From CAVRXT01 sp049644285 (GTDB taxonomy: Bacteria; Acidobacteriota; Terriglobia; Acidiferrales; UBA7541), in NCBI GenBank assembly GCA_049644285.1, contig JBARRP010000344.1, forward strand, positions 1 through 64,000: 64,000 bases of DNA, in the 5' to 3' direction. Both the position numbers and the translations under genes were made by a program. Shown here piece after piece: positions 45,218 through 51,571 of this stretch (the stretch's first letter is position 1; each line of letters opens with the position of its first letter). Under the pieces are notes generated by a model. The model did no database searches, was not told the DNA's origin, and saw only the letters and a list, made by a program, of their open reading frames with translations.

Positions 45218-45465
45218 GTTTTGGGCGCGGCCATCTAGGCGGCGCCCAAAAGGGAGAAGTAAAGAACATGCAACAAAAGACAGAGAAACGGGAATTTCGG
45301 ATGGTAGGAACCATCGACAACCAAGACCTAATGACCGCGGTGTCCGCCAGCCAGCGCATCGGCCGCATCCAAAGCATCCTCGCAAAGGGCCATCATCCGT
45401 TACCCGGTTCTTGCGACCTGAACGGGAGGGCAGATGAAAAAACCAGCGAAAAGCTCTCGCCGTGA
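45214..45465 (+). CDS. Small island protein
   Basis: 83 residues, overlapping the preceding gene by 4 nt (ATGA); an internal ATG at 45268 gives 65 residues. The core FRMVGTIDNQDLMTAVSASQRIGRIQSILAKGH has no recognised family. Overlaps on both sides support real translation. Confidence 0.5.
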   Translation: MSFGRGHLGGAQKGEVKNMQQKTEKREFRMVGTIDNQDLMTAVSASQRIGRIQSILAKGHHPLPGSCDLNGRADEKTSEKLSP

Positions 45466-45593
45466 CCACCAACGTCGACGAACTCGGCGTGAGTCGTCGC
45501 GGCCGCCAGGCCTTCGAAAGGTGGTCCGAACCAGAAAGAGCAGCTCCCTGTCAACTGGAGTTCGGGTGGCCGGACCCTCCAAAGGCGCCCTGA
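45462..45593 (+). CDS. 43-residue coupled ORF
   Basis: Starts with GTG in a GTGA overlap with the stop of the previous ORF. It reads VTTNVDELGVSRRGRQAFERW, then SEPERAAPCQLEFGWPDPP. No family. Supported only by the coupling and by sensible composition. Confidence 0.4.
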   Translation: MTTNVDELGVSRRGRQAFERWSEPERAAPCQLEFGWPDPPKAP

Positions 45594-45640
45594 GTGCATA
45601 GGCCGAGAGCACGATAATTGAAAATGATCGGAGGAGAACT

Positions 45641-45730
45641 ATGAGAACCGACAAGCGGTCCGTCAACACCAACGAATCTCTAAAGGACCTCAGCTGGACA
45701 GAAAGAGCCGGGAGTTTCGCCTACGCGTAA
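45641..45730 (+). CDS. 29-residue ORF with strong ribosome site
   Basis: ATG 45641 follows CGGAGGAGAACT, one of the best ribosome sites in the island. The peptide begins MRTDKRSVNTNESLKDL and ends SFAYA. The next ORF starts six bases after its stop, so it may serve as a leader that couples translation. Confidence 0.4.
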   Translation: MRTDKRSVNTNESLKDLSWTERAGSFAYA

Positions 45731-45735
45731 TCTTA

Positions 45736-45999
45736 ATGGCCGCGGCTTTCGTCGTAGGCCCGGACATCGATCGGCTCGCTTCTTTCACCGGTTACTCACG
45801 GACGTTTGTGACTGCTGTCTCTCACCGAATGCAGGCGTGCGGCCGTTGGGCCAACGGCAATGTTTGCACCGATGATTGGTTCGACGGCGACAGGGTTACA
45901 GCAGCGCTATGGCTGGATTGCCTTGTTGCTGATGGAACCGTGGAGATGGGACGAACAGATGACGGCGAGAAATGGTGTCGTCGAGTAGCACTGCCGTAA
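45736..45999 (+). CDS. Small island protein, possible DNA-binding fold
   Basis: 87 residues directly after the 29-residue ORF. FVVGPDIDRLASFTGYSRTFVTAVSHRMQACGRWANG looks like a helix-turn-helix; VTAALWLDCLVADGTVEMG resembles a wing. Three cysteines. Family not recognised. No ribosome site of its own, so translation by reinitiation is likely. Confidence 0.5.
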   Translation: MAAAFVVGPDIDRLASFTGYSRTFVTAVSHRMQACGRWANGNVCTDDWFDGDRVTAALWLDCLVADGTVEMGRTDDGEKWCRRVALP

Positions 46000-46181
46000 T
46001 TCAAGGCTCAACCCTCGACCAAGTGCACTCTTGCCCAATCGCGAGAGTGCGCAACCGCGAAGTTCTCCTCTTTGCCCCGGCACTGATTGAGGGCGGTGCG
46101 CAATCCCCGTGATACAATTGCAGCAGAATAAAAAAGGACGCTGGTTCGTGGTCCAAATTTTCAGAAGCGGGGCGTCTGAAG

Positions 46182-47000
46182 ATGGCCTACCAACACCGGC
46201 GAGCAAGTCCCGCGGTGACATCCCTCACGATTGTCTCGAAGAAAGCTCCGTCCATAGCTGTTTCAAAGCCTGGTTCACTCCGCCGCAGCAACCGCCAAAG
46301 GCAGCCAAACGCTGCCAAGAAGCTGGGGAGCAAAATCCCTGGTCCTCAACGTCAGCGCATACTGGCTCGCTTCATCGAGGGTCGAAGCATTCGAGAAATT
46401 GCGAAAGCAGAAGGTCGGGACCGCGGGACAGTCGCGAGAATCGTTAAGTGCGACGAAATGCAAGCGTACGTTCAAAACCTGCGCGAATCCTATTTTGGGC
46501 TGGGTGAGTTGGCTCTAGTTGGAGTGCGTCGTGCCCTGCAGCAGAGCAGGGACGGACGACTTGCCCACGACGTGCTTCGCAATATCAGAGTAATTCCAAA
46601 CCCTGAAGAACTTCGCCAGAAATTAATGGAAATGCAGGTTTCGAGTGAAGGCAGCCTGTCCCAATACGAGCTTCAGGTAGTAAGCATCCTGCGGGCTGCG
46701 GAGGACAGGGCAAAAATATTTGACTTGTCTCCCCTGCCCACGCCAGAAGAGATGCAGCACAACCTGGACGTGGCGAACGAAATTGATCGGATGACCGGAG
46801 GCGAGTCTTTGTCGTTATCGCTCAGCGATGGCGTGCAATGGAATCGATTTCAAGCGTTAGCGGAGGCGAACCTTCGGCGCGATGGGGAGATGGACAAGGT
46901 CACGCAGACATCGCGGAACCTGTTTCCGCAGCTGAAAGACAACGGTTCGCGTGGCGGCTCGCCGCGCCCGCGATCAAAGCCCAGGCCCTGTTCACGCTGA
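46182..47000 (+). CDS. Homeodomain-like helix-turn-helix protein of the island
   Basis: 272 residues. After a basic, disordered start (SLRRSNRQRQPNAAKKLGSK) comes a recombinase/terminase-type helix-turn-helix: QRQRILARFIEGRSIREIAKAEGRDRGTVARIVK (about 58-92). The rest is helical (LGELALVGVRRALQQ, LAHDVLRNIRVIPNPEELRQ). It resembles small terminase-type or replication-control proteins of mobile elements but cannot be assigned. Last gene of the rightward island block. Confidence 0.6.
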   Translation: MAYQHRRASPAVTSLTIVSKKAPSIAVSKPGSLRRSNRQRQPNAAKKLGSKIPGPQRQRILARFIEGRSIREIAKAEGRDRGTVARIVKCDEMQAYVQNLRESYFGLGELALVGVRRALQQSRDGRLAHDVLRNIRVIPNPEELRQKLMEMQVSSEGSLSQYELQVVSILRAAEDRAKIFDLSPLPTPEEMQHNLDVANEIDRMTGGESLSLSLSDGVQWNRFQALAEANLRRDGEMDKVTQTSRNLFPQLKDNGSRGGSPRPRSKPRPCSR

Positions 47001-47295
47001 TCGGACGGAAGGGAATACAGTCGAGAAAATCCGCGCTCTGATTGCTGTTCCGCCGGCAATTGAAACCGTCCTGCGAGCCTACACCACCCGAGGATGGAGC
47101 GAGCGTGGAGCAAGCGCTCGAGTTTCGGCGTCGCGTGGGAGAAGAGTTTGAGAGCTGACTGGCAAACCTGCAAAGGGGACCTAATTTGCCCCTGCCGCCC
47201 CATCCCAGGGCATGACGACCGTTGCCGTGGGCAGCGGCCGTACCACCGCCACCTCCTCCGGTCTTGACGTTGGTCTTCACTTTGATGGCTTTCAC
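46900..47295 (-). CDS. Possible KVKT-type Gly-rich peptide gene of sigma-54 unit A
   Basis: The frame from GTG 47295 begins MKAIKVKTNVKTGGGGGG, clearly like the start of the secreted protein at 49547-51118 (MKVKTRVKAGPGGG). The leader AAGGAGGTGA (47293-47302) is a perfect anti-16S match, yet at its ideal distance the codon is ATC, where the sister gene has ATG. The frame stays open for 131 residues, but its last part overlaps the 55-bp repeat and the gene on the other strand, so the true end is uncertain. Either a short Gly-rich peptide or a decaying copy. Confidence 0.35.
   Translation of the reverse strand: MKAIKVKTNVKTGGGGGGTAAAHGNGRHALGWGGRGKLGPLCRFASQLSNSSPTRRRNSSACSTLAPSSGGVGSQDGFNCRRNSNQSADFLDCIPFRPISVNRAWALIAGAASRHANRCLSAAETGSAMSA
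47098..47155. repeat. Direct repeat, left copy (about 55 bp)
   Basis: GTGGAGCAAGCGCTCGAGTT, followed by TCGGCGTCGCGTGG and AAGAGTTTGAGAG. The right copy is at 56762-56811 in the same orientation with few differences. On the + strand both read VEQALEFRRRVG(E/K)EFE. The two copies bracket the sigma-54 module. Confidence 0.75.
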
Positions 47296-47344
47296 CTCCT
47301 TCCAATTTCTTTCGGTTTACGCTGCCGAACCGACTTACCTAGAG

Positions 47345-47359
47345 GCAGCATTCGTGCCA
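47345..47359 (-). promoter_or_regulatory. Sigma-54 promoter A
   Basis: Minus strand TGGCACGAATGCTGCC against the consensus TGGCACG-N4-TTGC: the -24 block is perfect, the -12 block CTGC, and GG-N10-GC spacing is exact. Predicted start about 47333, followed by AAGGAGGTGA and the KVKT peptide frame. Confidence 0.7.
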
Positions 47360-47487
47360 AACGTGCATTCGCGTTGTTGCCAACTGCTTTTCTTCAGCCC
47401 AAGCCCTTGATTCAGCGGGGGAAATCGGAGACCCACTCATTCGCCGCTAGCTGGCCCGGCCTCAGCTCTGCTGAACCGCCACCTTGT

Positions 47488-47520
47488 ATCTGTTCAGATA
47501 TTCGGTTATCTGTTGGATAG
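47488..47520. promoter_or_regulatory. Paired palindromes A (activator sites)
   Basis: TATCTGTTCAGATA (47488-47501, perfect arms) and TATCTGTTGGATA (47508-47520, one base short). They lie 155-187 bp upstream of the predicted start of unit A. Same motif as pairs B and C. Confidence 0.7.
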
Positions 47521-47640
47521 TAGGAGGAAGGCTTGAAGGCAGGAGGGTGAGAAGCCAGAAGCTAAGGTTGGGCGGTCTTCAAAGGCAAGAACATCATAAT
47601 AACGGCCACTGCGTCCTCGGCCCGACTTCCTAACTGCTGA

Positions 47641-47712
47641 TCACCGAGCGGATTCTTCAAGACCGAGCACGATTTCGAGATCATCCGCCTTCACTTTCGT
47701 CTTCGCTCCCGT
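47641..47712 (-). CDS. Possible short KTKVKA peptide
   Basis: A 23-codon minus-strand frame reads GAKTKVKADDLEIVLGLEES then AR and stop. GGAAG lies just upstream, but the codon at the start position is ACG, not ATG. It lies downstream of the secreted protein gene of unit B. Weakly supported, but the KTKVKA start matches the other two. Confidence 0.25.
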   Translation of the reverse strand, partial: TGAKTKVKADDLEIVLGLEESAR

Positions 47713-47822
47713 GGCTGCTTCCTTTCTTTTTCAGAAGAGTGACTCTCGACTAGCGCTCGCCGCCACGTTCGCTTCAATCACGGAATACCAATGCCGCCTG
47801 AGACTCCCTGCCATTCGTCCTC

Positions 47823-48929
47823 TCAGTGCCCGAGGCCCTTAGCTTCCGTGCACCCGAGATTCGGCTGGATTTCAGAAACCCTTATATCATTTTGGCCGCA
47901 GTTCCAGACCTTTTGGTATGAGGCAGGCGTTTGGCCGATGGGAAGCGTTCCGGTCCAGCCGGTATCGTCCTTGTAGCCCCAGTTTCCGCCCATGACATTG
48001 AGGAGCTGATCCACGCCCTCAGTGTAGGACGGATCATGCTGATGCTTCCACCACTCCAGGGGCCCTTCCCGCAGCTGCCTCAACTTATTGGGATCAATTA
48101 TCCCGCCATTCGCCCGCGCCGCTATGGCTGCGTTGGACTGCTGGGCGGCTGCCGCGTTCTGTTGCACTGCGTTCATATTGACCTGTACGGACGAAAAAAT
48201 CGTGGCGTAGGCTCTCAAATTAGCTGCGAAGAGAGGCTGCGGCGCCTCCAGGATGTTGTAGAGCATCGTCCATGTGTGACAGGGCCCTAGCGCAAAGACA
48301 GGTGAAGTAGCAATTACTGCCAAGCCTTGCATCGGGACCTGGCGCTGATCCATGAGGGCTGGCGGCAACAGGGATCGCCAGAGGGCGTCTCTTTGAGGCA
48401 GCAGCGTGTATTGGAAATAGATCATCGCCGTTCTCATGTTGCCAGCCGCACCCATGTCGCGGATTCCCAGAATGCGCACGTTCTGCATGGCACCTCCCGA
48501 CAATTGAGGCAGCAGGTAACGGACCACACCATCGGGTGGCAGGGGCGGCGCCACCAACCGTTGAAGCAGCGCCAAGAGCTGCGGCGGCGCTCCCATCGCC
48601 TGGTTGGCTTGGACCAGGCTTACCATGGTTCCGTAATCTGCGGAGACATCCACCCTGCCGGCGTTCAACGATTCCCCGCGACGGCTATCGGCATGGAAAT
48701 GCTCCCCGGTCGGCGACGTGACGTTCCAGTCGGCGGGCAGAACCATGGTGAGGATCCCGTCAGATGACCGGATCGGGCGCAGCCAGATCTGGGCTTGGGC
48801 TGGGCCAGAGTATCCACCAACTCCAGCCTGTGCAGGGTATGCGCCGCTGGCGGTTTTGTATTGCGCTCTGCCTTCGGCACAAGCCAGTAACAAAAACACT
48901 CCAAGATACAAAGGACCTGACTTTTTCAT
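47823..48929 (-). CDS. Secreted protein of sigma-54 unit B
   Basis: 368 residues from ATG 48929, preceded by AAAGGAGA. Signal peptide SGPLYLGVFLLLACAEGRAQ, possibly lipoprotein-like (LLACAEG). The central part contains SDGILTMVLPADWNVTSP, close to the FTVSIPVDWTTT block of the unit C protein; both recall PsbP/Mog1-type domains. Then an Ala/Gln/Asn helix (MNAVQQNAAAAQQSNAAIAARANGG) and a Trp-rich C-terminus (LEWWKHQHDPSYTEGVDQLL). Exported. No known family. Expected under sigma-54 control through promoter B. Confidence 0.6.
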   Translation of the reverse strand: MKKSGPLYLGVFLLLACAEGRAQYKTASGAYPAQAGVGGYSGPAQAQIWLRPIRSSDGILTMVLPADWNVTSPTGEHFHADSRRGESLNAGRVDVSADYGTMVSLVQANQAMGAPPQLLALLQRLVAPPLPPDGVVRYLLPQLSGGAMQNVRILGIRDMGAAGNMRTAMIYFQYTLLPQRDALWRSLLPPALMDQRQVPMQGLAVIATSPVFALGPCHTWTMLYNILEAPQPLFAANLRAYATIFSSVQVNMNAVQQNAAAAQQSNAAIAARANGGIIDPNKLRQLREGPLEWWKHQHDPSYTEGVDQLLNVMGGNWGYKDDTGWTGTLPIGQTPASYQKVWNCGQNDIRVSEIQPNLGCTEAKGLGH

Positions 48930-48994
48930 TGTTCGAATCTCCTTTGCAGTTTTTTGTTCAAAGCGTCCTGCGCCCTGAACTACTTCGATTAAAG

Positions 48995-49010
48995 GCAATC
49001 GCTTTACCCA
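48995..49010 (-). promoter_or_regulatory. Sigma-54 promoter B
   Basis: Minus strand GGGTAAAGCGATTGCC: GG-N10-GC spacing exact, -12 block TTGC perfect, -24 block GGG weaker. Predicted start about 48983, 54 bases before the ATG. Confidence 0.55.
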
Positions 49011-49141
49011 AGCAGAAGGAAACGCGCGGCTCGCGTACGTCCTTGGGCATAAGCGAGCGATTTGTGAGGGTTACGTCTGCAAGAAAAATGGATTGAAGCG
49101 ATCCGGCAGCGATCTGAATGCGGCTGTCGACCAGCCGCTTG

Positions 49142-49176
49142 TATCCGATCGGATATTCAAGCTGTCCGTTCGGATA
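49142..49176. promoter_or_regulatory. Paired palindromes B (activator sites)
   Basis: TATCCGATCGGATA (49142-49155, fully self-complementary) and TGTCCGTTCGGATA (49163-49176, one mismatch); centres 21 bp apart; 159-193 bp upstream of the predicted start of unit B. Confidence 0.75.
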
Positions 49177-49203
49177 TAGATCGTCCAGGCACCAAGGGAG
49201 GAC

Positions 49204-49404
49204 TCAATGTTCTTTGCGGCGCAGAAGAATCCGGTCGATAATCTCCGACTCCGATATCAGCCTTGAGCTTTCAATGGCAACTGTCGCGTTCCGCCCGAAA
49301 CCGTTAGCTTTTGGAATCTCGCCGATCTCCGCCCTGAGGCCTCTCCCTGCCACTACTCCGCGAAGCCGGACTTCCAATTGGTCAACGCACGACAGACCGG
49401 GCAT
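49204..49404 (-). CDS. Doubtful 66-residue ORF
   Basis: ATG 49404 overlaps the end of the zinc-ribbon gene in another frame. It ends in FGRNATVAIESSRLISESEIIDRILL, which looks sensible, but the first 30 residues are a shadow-like Arg/Gly stretch. Palindrome pair B lies just past its end. Low support. Confidence 0.25.
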   Translation of the reverse strand: MPGLSCVDQLEVRLRGVVAGRGLRAEIGEIPKANGFGRNATVAIESSRLISESEIIDRILLRRKEH

Positions 49405-49511
49405 TGTCTGATGAGCACCTTGCTCTTGCGAAGGTCTTCTAATTCTTCCTCATAAACAATAAAGGATTGGCGGGAACCGCAAGATTCGCAAATGAGTACG
49501 TAGATGGGCAT
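49353..49511 (-). CDS. Small zinc-ribbon protein, FmdB-like
   Basis: 52 residues from ATG 49511 (an ATG four codons earlier is possible). MPIYVLICESCGSRQSFIV and IRQCPVCRALTNW give the two Cys pairs (CESC, CPVC) of a single zinc ribbon. FmdB-type proteins begin MPIYEYRC and are small possible regulators. It is the next gene after the secreted protein of unit C, 36 bases downstream on the same strand, so it is probably in the same transcript. Confidence 0.55.
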   Translation of the reverse strand: MPIYVLICESCGSRQSFIVYEEELEDLRKSKVLIRQCPVCRALTNWKSGFAE

Positions 49512-49546
49512 CGTTACAAGCATTCCATTGGCCTTGTTGGTCCGCC

Positions 49547-51118
49547 TTACTGCTCGCTTTCTTCTATGGCTATCTTCAAGTTGCGCACAAGCCGCTCGGC
49601 GACTTTTCTGGGTCCGCTGCGCCTCATGACGCCCGACACGAGACTCCGGTCGCCAGCTTCGGAAGACCACAGGACAGTGTTTCCGTCGTTAGACACCAGC
49701 GACACGGCGCCGGTGGCGGTGTCGTGCATTCCCAGCCAGCGGCCAGTGATTGCGGCCTTCTTTCCTTTTTGCCAGTCAGCGGTTCCGGTGAGGACTCCGT
49801 CAGCAGATTCTTGGTTGAGCACGACAGTTAATCGGTCGGCGAACTGTTTGTCGATTTCGGCCCGGATGTACTGGTCCAGATCGTTGGCCATTGGTGCGAC
49901 AAAGATTTTCTTTACAGCTTGTAAAGCAATGGTTCTTGAAGCAATAGCAGGAGCTTCTGGCTTGGCACGTGCGGAGACTTGCGTGTTCGAATCCCCCGAC
50001 GCCGCAGTCCAGAAGTCATTTACCGCTTGCGCTGCAGCTTGACCATCCCCCAACGAAAAACTCCGCTCCATCTCGACCAATGCAGGCCTCAGCATAGAGA
50101 ACCTGCTTTTCGGGGCAGACATGATTAACGCGTAGCCCTTGCCGGATGCCGTTGTGGCAACGATTCTGCCCACCGCCGCCGTTCCTTGGGGAGTTACTCC
50201 GGCGTAGATTGCAAATCCACCTTTCTGCCCGGCAAACGAACAGTCTCCGCTCGTGATCTGCTGAAACTGTGTCCATTGTTTCCCCACTCGACCAGCAAGA
50301 AACGCGACTAGGCTAGAATCGGTTCCGTTGCCTTCCAATACCACTGCGTTAGCGTAGGCGCTATCGCGCGCAAACTGCACACCGTCACCCACGATGGTGG
50401 TTGTCCAGTCTACAGGGATCGACACGGTGAAACGGTGCTGCGGATCGTGATAAACCGTACCTGGCACAGGTGACTGTATCCGACGAGAGCCGACTGGAGA
50501 CGAACCGGGATAGGCGGCAAGCTGAGTAGAAGGGGAGTCGGCATAACCCTCCTCTGGAGCGGTGTTTCCGTAAATCTGTCTCGCAGCGGGATAACCAGCA
50601 TCCTGTGTCGAAATTCCTTGCCACGCGCCCTGACCAGAATATTGCTCCGCTCTTTGAGGATGTTGCGTATTCTGCAGATCGGCAGGAAGACCTAGAAACC
50701 CAGCGGCAACCTGCCAGATAGCTTTTGCTTTCTCCCTACGCGATAACCTCCGCTGCGGCGCACGAGTGGAAGTCGGCGCGGATAAAACAGGCCGCATTTG
50801 GGGCGCAGAATCCTGCCATCTGTTTTCAACAGGAGCTTGGTCCAGTTGAACGCCCGAACTCACCGGAAGAGTAGTCGCCACGGAATCCTTAGTGGGAACT
50901 GTGCCTCCAGCCTTTGACTGTGTCGCATCTGCCGCCAGCGAGTCCAGCCATTGGCGCGCTGCATCTGTCGAGCTGGTAGTTACCGAATCATCTTTCCATT
51001 GGGCGGCCGCTGAACCAGCCAGTGTATAGGCCAGCAGCCCGCTGGCGATACAGAACAAAACGCGCGATCGATTCTCGCCCCCGCCCGGGCCCGCTTTCAC
51101 TCTGGTCTTCACCTTCAT
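49547..51118 (-). CDS. Secreted protein of sigma-54 unit C with KVKT-type start
   Basis: 523 residues from ATG 51118, preceded by AAAGGAGAA. The start MKVKTRVKAGPGGGENRSR is followed by a hydrophobic segment (VLFCIASGLLAYTLAGSAAAQ), so it is an unusually long signal peptide. A low-complexity part (residues 40-230) leads to a domain beginning HDPQHRFTVSIPVDWTTTIVG, like that of unit B, with a GYALIMSAPKSRFSMLRPALVEMERSF end. The C-terminal domain (AVKKIFVAPMANDLDQYIRAEIDKQF, ADGVLTGTADWQ) is a separate alpha/beta unit resembling those acidobacterial proteins that compute a lowest-level lipoprotein domain; family not assigned. Exported; likely sigma-54 dependent. Confidence 0.6.
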   Translation of the reverse strand: MKVKTRVKAGPGGGENRSRVLFCIASGLLAYTLAGSAAAQWKDDSVTTSSTDAARQWLDSLAADATQSKAGGTVPTKDSVATTLPVSSGVQLDQAPVENRWQDSAPQMRPVLSAPTSTRAPQRRLSRREKAKAIWQVAAGFLGLPADLQNTQHPQRAEQYSGQGAWQGISTQDAGYPAARQIYGNTAPEEGYADSPSTQLAAYPGSSPVGSRRIQSPVPGTVYHDPQHRFTVSIPVDWTTTIVGDGVQFARDSAYANAVVLEGNGTDSSLVAFLAGRVGKQWTQFQQITSGDCSFAGQKGGFAIYAGVTPQGTAAVGRIVATTASGKGYALIMSAPKSRFSMLRPALVEMERSFSLGDGQAAAQAVNDFWTAASGDSNTQVSARAKPEAPAIASRTIALQAVKKIFVAPMANDLDQYIRAEIDKQFADRLTVVLNQESADGVLTGTADWQKGKKAAITGRWLGMHDTATGAVSLVSNDGNTVLWSSEAGDRSLVSGVMRRSGPRKVAERLVRNLKIAIEESEQ

Positions 51119-51278
51119 CGGTGTTCTCCTTTCCCTAAAATTCGGCTCTTCCTGATCTCGCTCTCTTACGCGCAAACTGCGAACGAAACGGCTCACCCAA
51201 CAAACGGTAGCGTTAGATCCGGCTCATGTCGTGGCCATTAAGTTTCCGCTTGCCGGCCACGTGATCGATCAACCTATG

Positions 51279-51296
51279 TTTGCACCTTGGCCGCCA
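51279..51296 (-). promoter_or_regulatory. Sigma-54 promoter C
   Basis: Minus strand TGGCGGCCAAGGTGCAAA: -24 block TGGC, -12 block TGCA, GG-N10-GC spacing exact. Predicted start about 51270; leader of about 150 bases. Confidence 0.55.
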
Positions 51297-51428
51297 AACA
51301 TGCAGACCGTAATGCCAACCGCTTCTCTTCTGCGCAAGGCAATGATTTAACGAAGGAAATCTGCATGGCCAGCGCAGGAATTCGCTGGTTTGCCAGCCCG
51401 ACTCAAGCTCTGCCTTGGGCCGTGCCTG

Positions 51429-51463
51429 TATCTGTTCAGGTATTCGGTATATCTCTTCAGATA
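51429..51463. promoter_or_regulatory. Paired palindromes C (activator sites)
   Basis: TATCTGTTCAGGTA (51429-51442) and TATCTCTTCAGATA (51450-51463), each with one arm mismatch; centres 21 bp apart; 159-193 bp upstream of the predicted start of unit C, the same distances as in unit B. They also lie 110-143 bp before the kinase gene on the other strand. Confidence 0.75.
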
Positions 51464-51571
51464 GCCGGAAGCAGGACTCAGAAGAACAAACTACTTCGGT
51501 AATGTCTTTTTCGGAGGGCATCGGACGGGCGCGCGCGCACCTGATTGACTGGCACTAGGCTGCAGCTTAGA

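Noticed and set aside
51300..51320. Second sigma-54-like element TGGCATTACGGTCTGCAT in front of unit C
   Set aside because: GG to GC spacing is 11, not 10; the neighbouring element at 51279-51296 has the right spacing.
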